64,000 bases of DNA from a virus: positions 1 through 64,000 of IMG/VR virus record IMGVR_UViG_3300005838_000623. One strand, 5' to 3'. The notes under the pieces were generated by a model that searched no databases, was not told where the DNA came from, and worked only from the letters and a program-made list of their open reading frames with translations. Positions within the stretch are counted from its first letter, which is position 1, and every line of letters starts with the position of its first letter. Positions 15,830 through 27,800 of the stretch are shown one piece after another. The position numbers and the translations under genes are program-made.

Positions 15830-18800
15830 TTATATTACCTTGGGAGTTGATAGCGGTGCCTCTTTAAGGAACGTTACTTGTTTGGATGTTGCCATACCTA
15901 GTCCTAAACTGTTTGTGGCAGTTGATCCGCCTTGATCATACCAAACTTTAGTATGAACATCTGTGCCTGGTATTAATTGTTGTTTACTGCCATCTACTAC
16001 TTCACTTGCTGTAGCATGTGTAGCATGAGCACCTGTGCCCCATGTGCCACGACGTATTCTTTTTAGTTTGTTACCATCTATTTCCCAATATTCTATACGC
16101 TCGCCATTAATGAATATTACACCTGGCGTTGCTGTTGTTGGAACAGGCGTCAATAATTTAGTTGCGTCTGTTACGTTAATTTCTATATCTGTTAAAGCCA
16201 ATGCTGTAGACAATGTTGTTGTGTTTGCTGTTGCAATTCTATAGTAAGATGTTTTGTCAAACATATCCTTCCAAATTCTAAAAGCAATGCCATCTCGTTG
16301 TTCTGCTTTACGCATGCCGGTTACAGTAATCATATCTGTTGCTAATATACTACCAGCTGCTGGAGTCATTACTAAATTAGTACCAGTTATATAATAATCA
16401 TGGTTTGCAATTTGTGGTATGCCATTTAACCATACCCATACATAGTTTATATTTCTTTCTAATACCGATATATCATAAACTGGTGTTGAAATTGATACAC
16501 TAACATCACCTGCATATCCACTAGTATCAAAAATTATTGTATCAAATCTTTCTAAATGTAATAATGTTGCAACTGATGTGCCTTTTATTACAAGTGTTTT
16601 GCCTTTACTGTATCTTTGATTAGAGAATGATTGTACAAATAATTTGTCACCAGTAGTTATTGTTCCAGCAGTAACAGATACACCACTACCATTTTCAAGT
16701 ATAACTTGGTAATCATTTTGGATCCAATATTGACCATTTCTAATCGTAATTCCTATTTCTGCGCCTGTTGCAGGAATATTACCAACAGTAAATGTTATTT
16801 GGTCACGTGCAGGTGATCCACCAGTAAATGTATAATGTGTTGTAAGTGTTTGCAATACACCATCTACATGTACTTGAACATCAGCATCAGTTACTGATCC
16901 ATATGCAATAGTTGGATTAGCTGGACCATCATATACCGCTAATACTCCGTTACCTGTATAGTATTCTGTATCTGGTGGATTTAATCGTGTGTTGTTCAAA
17001 TATACAAATGCTTTTGCGGCATCAGGGCCAAATTCAAAGAAGTTATCCTGGCCATATGTATATGTGTAACTTGCAGGCCATGTTGGACTACCAGGAACTG
17101 TAATTGTTTGTTCTTCACTTTCAACTTTAACAAATGGTCTAATTGCTTCTATTTTGCCATCTGTTACAATAGCAGTTGCGGTTGCTGTGCCTGTAATTGC
17201 AACAGTTGGTGCTGATGTATATCCAGTACCTGCGTTTGTTACAATTAATCCACTTACCTTGCCTTCAGCATTAATAACTGCTGTAGCCGCCGCGTTAGCG
17301 CCGCCACCCCCACTAAATGTTACTGTTGGCGCTGATGTGTAGCCACTACCTGCATTTGTAATTGTTAATCCTGACTTATTAAATGTATGCACTCGTATAC
17401 GATCGTTATTTCCTGGTGCTGAAGCAAATGTTATTTTTGTTTTCTTATAATAACTTGATGCTGTCCATGTCGGAGCGTTTTCTATACCATTTACAGTTAT
17501 GTACAAGTATTGTGCATATTCATATGGTACATTCACAATAAACTGTGTTGTTGAAGTATCACCAATAAAGTCTTGTTTGGTTGATGTAACCGTATCACCA
17601 CCTGTTTCAATTAATACAAAATGTATTAATTGTCCTGCTGGTACAGGAGATACCATTGTTATAATATTCGTCTCCATATCAATAGTATAATTTGTTGTTA
17701 ATTTTTGTAATATTCTATCAATATATATTCCAACACCGGTAACATTTGTGGGTAATTTACCTTTAGAACTAAAATCATAAATTACAGCAGATCCATTACC
17801 TTCAAATGTATACTTTTTAATAGTAACACCAGTGTCTCGTGGTGATGGCATTTCGTATACTTTGATATCTAATGTATCAAATACACGACCAGGTACTTGT
17901 TCTTCTGGTGCGTGTGATGTATATTCTGTTACAAAACCATCACCATCTACAGCAACATTGGCAGGATCAATACCACCACTTGTACTAAAATCACCACCAC
18001 TTAGGTCAGTATCTACGCTTGATATAATTTTTACACCTTCTGGACTTATTTCAAAATCATCAAATTTTGATGAGGCATATGTTGCCCTGTCATAGCCAGG
18101 CTCCATATCAAATGTGGCACCAACTACCTTATTTGCTTTATATTGTAATCCAGAATCTGCTATAACAGCATCATATGTTGGAATGTTTGCTGTTTTATTA
18201 TCCCAGGTTTTTGTACTGCCGGTGCCTGTTTGTCCACCAGAGTAAAATAGTGTTAAGCGATCACTATGCTTTTTAGCGGCCGCTTCATGTGCTGTTTCCA
18301 ACTTATTGTAGGATGAGTATGAAACTGTTGCTGTTGCCGCGGCACTAGTACCACCGCCACCACTAAATGCTACGGTTGGTGCGGCAGTATATCCTGTGCC
18401 TTCTTGTTCTACGACAACTGCTGTTACTGCTCCACCGGAAATAACTGCTTTGGCACTTGCTCCACCACCTGTTGTATCTCCTGCGGCATTTGTTATTGTT
18501 ATCGTAGGTGCTGAGGTGTATCCACTGCCTCCAGCAGTTACGGCAATAGTTGTAACGTGTGATGGTGAATCAACACGATCAAACTTAATTGTTTCTTTAA
18601 TATCTCTTACTTTATAATTTTCTAAATTAACATAACCAGTTGCTCCACTACCACTACCACCTGAGATAATTACCTTCGGGGTAGTTACATATCCGGTACC
18701 AGCTGATGTTACGGTAATAGAATCTACCGTATCTAATCCAGGTGTTTTCATTACAGGAATAGCTGTAGCACCACTACCATCTCTGTGTGTGCCATCTTCT

Positions 18801-21800
18801 AGTGCTGAAATTCTAAAGTAACCATAATTTAAGTTACTTGGATCATTTTGTCTAAAAGTATATGTTGAACCTCTATATAGTGTAATATTGGGTCGTTCTA
18901 TACCATCAATATAAAAATCAGGACTACCTGTACTATCTAATACTACAGTTATAGCAAATATTTTGTTTTCATTAGGAGTTACTTTATCCTTAATTGTAAA
19001 TTTCCAACCCATATCTTTCCATTGAGTAGAATTTTGTTCAGTACCACTATAATACCATAATATATCTGGGGTATGCTCTGGTACAACAAGAACAGCATTA
19101 GCAGTGGCCGCACCAGGTATTGCTGACACAGAATATGAGTAACCTAATTCCCATTGCGCGCCACTTGAAATAGTAACTATTGGTAGTGATGCTGAAATTG
19201 CACTAAAATCATAACCAGTTGTGTCATGTCCAATAGAATCATATGTAGTTGTAGATGTAGTAGCATAATTACTGCCAGCAGTTAATACGTCAACACTGGT
19301 CACTTTCTTTGTATAATGATTATACCAATCAATCCAAGGTGTTGTAAGCATTCGAACATCGTCGTCCGCTTCATATACATTAGGTGATCTAAATAGTTTG
19401 TCTGTTGTATCATAATAACCTGGTAAATCAAAATCACTATTACCTATTTGTGGAAGTTCAGTATAATTGTAACGGAATACATGTTCTCTAATATTAGTTC
19501 TATATGGTTTCGCTTCATTAATATAATCTTTAATGCTATCTTCTATGTCATAACTGTAATTTACAAGTTCAGATAGTTTACGTACTGTTTGATTAATTGT
19601 TATAAAACTTGTCTTAAATGCCCAATCAACTCGCTGAGTTTGGTCATATAAAACATATTGAATTAATTCAAACCATAATTTATTAAATTCTATTGCTATT
19701 GAGCTTATAAACATTTCAGTATTCAAAGCATCTATAATATAATGAAGTTCTGTTAATGGTGTAGTTGTTGTATACAATGTTGTCTTAAATTTAATTGTAG
19801 CATTTTGTAGACCAATAACATCATATGTATCAGATGCAGTATTTGTATTCTTATATAATACCCATTTATTTTGTCCATCATTTAATACCTTAACTATATC
19901 GCCAAGTTTAGTGTCTAATTTTTTACGATCATTTTCTGTTGCAACCGTATAATCAACAATGGTATTAGCATTATAGCCAGTAGCATACCAGTCTATATAA
20001 TCCCAATATTTTGTTGTGTCATACTTTTGTTTCTTTTCAAAATTCCATCTATTTTCACTAGTATTCCACTGATATGTTGTCCAATAATTGCCTTTTGTTT
20101 CATCTTTTGTTATGAGTACTTTATAACCATTTGCAATTGTGCTTGTATTAATATAAGTTAGTTCAGTATATGTTGCTACGGTTTCACCGTAACCATATGT
20201 TGGTGCTTTTTCTGCTGATGAAATTTTTACTAGACTATAGTCTAATGCTATTTTATTTTTAGCAAATACGGTATTACAAAAGTTAACTAATACTTTAATA
20301 GCACCTAATCTATCAATAAACATACTTTGTCGTGGATATTCCATTATACCATAACGTGATCCAACATGCACGTTTAGATCTGGTACTAGGTTCTCTTTAG
20401 CATCTTTACCTGCTAAACTTTCTCCAAGTTTAGTAATTAGATAATTGTTTGGTTTGGACAGTGGGTTATTTGACTGAACTAATTGCCATTCTGTATGTAA
20501 AGGTATATCATTTTTAACAGTATCATATTCAATACTTAAAATAATATTATCAGCAGTTAAATTTGTCTGTAAGTTATGCCCAACAAACGCATTCGGCGCG
20601 GCAATACCTATATATTTTAATCCGTATTCTGTAGGATTTTTTAGTATTGTTGCGACAGTCTTTGCTGGCAATTTTCGTGTAGCGGCTGGAATAAAACTTT
20701 TTAATTCAAGTTCATTACCATACGCCGCAAATTTAATCTGTCCATTAGCGTCCAAATACGTTGTAGATACTTCTGGAACAGAAGTTTTGTTTTTAACCCA
20801 ATAATAATAGATTGGTTCTAAAGAATTTGTTGTAATATTATACTGCTGATATTCAACATATGCCGCATCGTTAGAGAATTTAGGCGTCCCGTCACCTCCA
20901 TTTATTACATATGATGATGGCAATGTATCACTTTCAACCCATTCGTATATATTAATTTGTGCACCGGGGAATAATTTACCCCAATTAAGTTTGCGATATT
21001 CCATATCACCCTGTTCGTAATCAATATATTTTGTATTGGTTAAATCCCACCATAATGTACCAACTTCATTTGGACCCCAGTGGTTATTTAGATCGTTAAC
21101 TACTGTTGTATCGGTTGTAATGTTATATACTGCTGGATCATATAACGTTTTAAAACTAATTTCCTCGTCAGCAATGCCTGGTATTTTACCTTTAATTGGA
21201 TCAATATAATCAATATAATCAATAAACGTATTAGATGATTTATCATATGTAATGACCTTATTAATAGTATTAATGTCTACCTTGTCATTTTGTGTACGTT
21301 TACTGTTCCATGAAATTTTGTTTAATTTGTTAGTCGCCTCCATAACAGAGCCAGTATTCTGTGTAAATTTCTTGACTGCTATCACTGATGTTGCAACTGG
21401 GATTACTGTAAATGTTACTGAGCTGTTTGGTGATGCATTATCACTACTATACTCTGATGTAAGCATTACCCTACCGTTCATTGTAATTTCTAAATCAGCA
21501 GTAGCAAATTGTCCTGTTAATGCATACGTCGATGCAATTCCATCCGCTGTTATTGTTTGTGTTGTATAATAATCGTCACCAGGAGCACCAATTAATGCTG
21601 TATTGCCAACCATTACTAAACCTGTGCCAAACTTATCATTCTTTCTACGTCCTGCCCAATCTACTCGCTGTATTAATGAATATGACAAATCAGTATTAAT
21701 ATCGTAAATTAATGCCGAACCAGAGTCTGCTTGTATATCAGAAATTATTGTATTCCCATTATCAAAAGTAGTAATGTTAGTGTCTAAAGACATAACAAAT

Positions 21801-24800
21801 TCACTAGAACTTGTCGGACTTCCGATTGTGATCATTGTTGCTGTATTATTAAATGCAATATGTTCACCATAATAAGCATTTTGCGGACCATCTGGGTGAC
21901 GCAATCCTGATTTATATGTGTATAGTGTTAGGCCGAATGCTGTAAACACTACATCACCATTCGTCGTGCCTGGACGTATTGTAAGTTTGGCATTAGCATC
22001 GGTTTTTGTACTAACAATTTTTAATTTATTATCACTTGTAGCAGATGCAGTTATGTGTGGAATTGCTTTTGTTGTGATATCACCTACTACATTAGATAAT
22101 GCTGTGCCAGTAAAGGTTACTTCAACATCATTAATGACGAGTTTATCACCAATACTCACAGTTGGATTGGCAACAGTACCAGTTATTATACCACTATGTT
22201 TGGCATCATCTATCCAGCATTCTACCTCACCAGAATTGGTTGCTGATACAGTTGAGTCTGTTACAACAATAAAGTCAGCGCCTGGTGAACCAATAGCAAT
22301 TATATGTCCGTCCACACCACACTCAACTTCCCTACCAAATTTCTCATTTAAATCTGTTACGTTGCTCTTAATATCTTGTATTTTAAAATAAGTATCGGTA
22401 GGTGTTTTACCCCAAACTTCGATAGCACCTGCTGATAATATTGTATTATCTGCTTTGTTTGGTTGTCCAATATATGCAATGGCACCATCATCACTTATAG
22501 CAACACTACGCCCAAAGTCTGTACCCGACACACCAGTAAATGTTTTAATGACACTATAGTAGTTTCCTTTCTTTATATGGATATTGTCAGTACCAGTTGG
22601 AGGAACAGTTATAAATGTAATTTGTGTAGCACTTAAAGTATAATCTAAAGCTTCAATCATAATTTGGCCATCTACAATTACAGTTAGTTCATTTGTGTTA
22701 CTATGTGTTGTTGTAGAAAATACAAACACATTAGTAGAATTGTCTCCATTAAAATATTCATTATTAGCAGTAACACCAGTGCTTAATTTATACATATATG
22801 CTTTAAGTTCACCTGGTGCACCTACTAATACGTATGTACCATTTTTACTTACAGCAACATCATAACCAAATAATCCGTTTGTTGTAGGACTTGATGAACG
22901 CATAATGTCAAATGGTTCGTATGTCTTGTCTGTTTTCTTTTTAAGTACGATAGCATAGCCTTCACCACTATTACTATTTGGAGCACTTGTTATAATATAG
23001 TCATCTGTGCTTGCCGTATCAAATTGCCAACCTGCCCAACCACTATTCTTCAATTTACTACCATCTATAACAGTATTGCTATATGTAAAATCTCCAGGTG
23101 TTAATGCAACTGTTAGTGCATTACTACCACCCGGATCTAATGGCACTGTGTCTGTTTCTAATGTTGGTATCTCTTTATATGTTGGTCCAATAATGTAAGG
23201 ATACACTACTGTTCCATCACTTTTAATTGTTAAGAAGTAAGCATAAGTTCCATCAGGATAATCTGGCGTTACACAGTAACGACCATTATGCTTATCTAAT
23301 GTACCTGCACTGGTAACAATACGATAATCTTGTATAAATGTTCCTACAGGATATTCTGTATATGTATAACCACGACCAGAAACTGGCTCTGGATAGGCTT
23401 TATATGTTGATGTCATACGTGTTGGCGTGGTTGTTGAATTTGTGGCAGTTGAGTAGCCAAATGGGCCATAGATTGGATAACCATCATATGCATAGCCTAG
23501 GATTTTGGAGTGCCCGTCAGTGTGCCTCCAGTGATCACCACTATAATTGGTGCCTTGATAATATGTATTTGCTTGATATACATGGTAATCCCATTGACTT
23601 AAAAATTTGCCGCTGTGGTAATGGTACTGATCATCTTCTTGCGGATGTCCATGTGAAGCATCCATACCAACTGCCGTTGCGTTTACTATACCGTTCCATT
23701 CAAATCCTGTTGGAGCAACACCCTTGGCTGGGCCATTATCGTTTGGTAGTGTTGCCGTTGCTGAAGGACTTGCAAATATAACGCCGTTTGCCGCAATACC
23801 AATACCACCTAGTGGTACAGTTACTTGTGGAGCTGCTGTAGTATTTGTTCCTACACGAGTTTTAAACGTATGTTTGTAATTGCGTGTTACAACTCTATTT
23901 GGATTTTTTCCATCTGCTGTGGGAAATGTTCCAAATGGTGCTGGGTGTGGTAATCCATCACTTTCTACTGTTAGTAAGTAACCTGAAGTACTTAATGTAC
24001 TTAATGTTTGTGATGTGATATCACTTACAAATATGCTTTTAACATCAAACACTGTAGCAACATCACGTGTCCATTGTTCAATATTACCTGCTGATGTTGT
24101 ATCATATACCGCACTAACTAATATTGTCGACAGGTCTTTATTGCCTGCGACACCTTGTCCAAATCCTGTATTAATTGTTTTACTATTAGGAAATAATTGT
24201 TTTCCTAATGTGTAAGGATCTTTCTTTTCAAGCATAGCCCATTTATTAGTACTATTATGATTATCAATCCAAGCATAGTCACCATCTTGCCAACCATATG
24301 TCGGTGATGTTCTATTGAGTAATGCAGAAGTAGTTGCATATCTGGAACTTTCTAATTTTAAAAATTCTCCAAAAGCAGGAAACGCGTCAACAGTGCCAGT
24401 AAGTTGAACAAATGCTATATTTTGTACGGTATTAGCATGTAATACTAAAGAATTGACACCAGTACTTGATAAGTTAGTTTTAACTTTATAAATTCCACTA
24501 TAGTCAGTACCATCAACTGCGTCAATAAATCGACGTAATATAATATAATCATTGGCTAATATGGTACCAACTGGATTTTTAAAACTTACTTTAATTTCAT
24601 TAATTGCTGGTGAAGAAATACTAGTTATGCTACCAAATGTTGCACTAATTCTATATACGTTCCAGTCATTTGAATTCTCTAGGTATGTTGATGGGTATGT
24701 AGTAGAATTTGCTACCCAAATTTTGTCTCCTATTTTAAAGGAATTCAAATATGTACTTTTAGCAGTGAGTTTTATAGCGTCATCGACACCAGTTACTACG

Positions 24801-27800
24801 TATTCTCCAGTTTGATATGAGCTTGGAGTCGTAAATACCGACTTAAACGAAACTACCATACCATTTGTTAAAGTTACAATAGATCCTGTTGTTGTAGTAT
24901 AAGATGATTTTCCAATTAGTTGGGTGGTTACATTTAATTGTTCGATGATAACTACTGCTACTTCTGGCACCCAATCCTCTAAACTTAATATTGTATGTTG
25001 TATGTCATCTAAGCGAGGATATCCGGCATCAGGCAAGTGGTCTCTTGTGCTAATATCTTCTGATAATTTTTTAAATATATTTTTATTAAACTGTCTTGGT
25101 TCTAATGGCTTTTGATATAAATCTTCAGGCCGATGAGTAATATTTGTATTCTTGTATTGTTCAGCAGTATTGATAACTTCAATTAATTCTGGATTATCAG
25201 TAAATTCATTTTCTTTTAATTTAAATTCAATTAATTGTGTACTTGCTACAGAACCATATTCACCAACTCTAAATGCCCATTCTTCGTATAAGTTAAGTGT
25301 GCTATCTATTGCTGGCAGTTTTGCTCTTAACAATTTATTAATAACAGATGAAGTTCCTTTTTCTTTAATAAATCCTTGGTAGAATTTCTTTTGTGCTACA
25401 TCATCAATTTGCAAATTTTCTAGGAACTTTCTCTTTTGGAAACCAATTAAGTTAGATGCTAAAGATGAGGTCTTAATAATACGCCCATCTTCTTCTATAT
25501 CATAATATCCCCTAAAATTATCTGCTTTAGAATCTAAATTGCTTAATAAACCATTGTTTACTTTTTCTAATTGTTTCCATTTACTATGATCAAATTTTTC
25601 TAATTCAATTAAATCATTAGGATTATGTGTTATTTTACTTGTGTAAAATTTACTTTTATATTTAATTATATCACCAATTTTGTAACTTGTATTCGCATCC
25701 CATTCATTTACAGAATCATCTAATAATACATATCCTGGTAATTGTTGTGTTCCATCCCATAACTCAGTTCTATATCCGATAAGTTTAATTCTATTTTGTC
25801 GACTGCCAGTCATTTGTGACCAAATAACATCTTTAAATACAGTCTCATTTTCAATAATTAACAGATGTTCTGTTTGTATTGGATTTAATTGAGCCGAATA
25901 TATACCATCAATTTCTGGACTAGCACTTAATTCAAAAACGTTATCTATACGACTATAAAATAAATCATTTACTATAATACGTTCCTTATTTTGGTTCAAT
26001 ACATTAGTTGGCAACATATTATTTGCTAATTTATCGATTTGTGATGATGTTAAATTTAATTTAATTTTATTACTACCAGCACTTAATGATATTAGCGATC
26101 CAACATTAAAATTACTCAAAGTCCAAAATAAAAACTCATTTGCTGTATTATTCCAATCTTCTATTAATCCAAAACTATTTGTTATGTTGTCAAACACAAA
26201 CCCTATATTTTCTAAATATCGTCCATAACTAATTAGAAAATCAAATGTTTCTTGAATTGAATTATATTCTTTGCCATATGGAATTGATACTGGTTCTGTT
26301 TCCCATTCATCATAACGTACCGCACCAATACCACCAGTTTTGGGTAACGCGTCTAATTTATAATAGTTGCCTCTATCTGTTTCCAGATCCGATGCTGTAA
26401 AATCAGCCGTTACCATGTAAAACTCATTACCAATTTTTATTACATCACCTGTTTTATATGATTGTCCTGTGAGATAATCAATAAATGCTGATTCTAAACC
26501 ACCAATAGACACATTTATTTTTTTATTAGTAGTGACTATACTTGGCAATATTTTAAAATGTGGTTGACTAGTGTTATATCCATTAATTTTATATCCATTA
26601 ATTGTTTTTTCAAGTATAACACCACTATAATTAACACTTTCGATAGGACTACTTTCCAGTAAATGTAAATTATAGTCTTCTTGTGGTATAAAAATATCTG
26701 TTGTAGATTTAGATGGAGATATTTGTTCTAATACAATCTTTAATTTGTCTTTGTCAGTAAATCCTGCCATTTTAACTGCTAGATTAAGATTTAAATGATT
26801 TAATTCCCAATTAAATTTTGTAGTACTAATACCTAACTGCTTTGCATAATCAATTATCCAGTTATTATAGCCTAATGTATAATCAACTGATAAGTCTGTA
26901 TTAACATATGAATTGGTTTTAACGCTATTAGGTACAATTGGTAAATTTGTTATTTTATCAATTTTATGTCCTATTGCGCTGGTTGATAACTTACTCGGAT
27001 CAAACATTAATTCAAAATATTTTGCTGGCTTTGTTAGTGCTAATAATAATTGTACAGCATATGGATAATAACTGGATCGGCGCCAAGCAGTTTCTGCTGG
27101 GCCGTGATCACCAATTGTAAAATTAGCCGCTAAATCAGTATCTATAGGACCAAGTATGCCAATGGCTTGTGGTGTTTTTAACTTACCAGTAGCATCTGTT
27201 GGAATATAATTAGCAACCATGCCGGTGCGTTTGTATTCATCATACGTGCCTGCCCTGCTACCACTTACAATTTTTCCTGCTTCTAAGTCTGCCCACAGCA
27301 CTAGGTTATCTCCAGTGTATGGAGCAGGACCGTATGTTGTTTCCCACCAACTTGGTTTAATAGTAAAGCCAAGCATTTCCCAAGGATGTGAATGTGGACG
27401 ATCTGTGTCGTAAAAATATTTATAAACGCCGCGCCAATATCCTGGCAATGCTTCCGTTCCGCCAAATCTGTCTTTTACTTGACTAAAATTCCAAGTAAAA
27501 TCATTAGTACCGGCATATACTGTATTTTTGGTATAATCAACATTAAAGTGATTTGCCCATTTTGAAAAATGCATTGCTAAAATATTATTATTTTGTGCTA
27601 ATGTATATGTTGTTGGTCTATATTTTGTCGGGAAGGTGTCCGTTAATTTAATTAAATCTATATCGTAAACTGCTTTTATATTATTATAAATTCGGTTCTC
27701 TAATTCTAATAATAAATTATCTCTATAGTCATTATATGCTGGTGTAATAGAACCGTCATGTCCTTGTATTACGTTAATAGCAACAGTATATGTATCATCA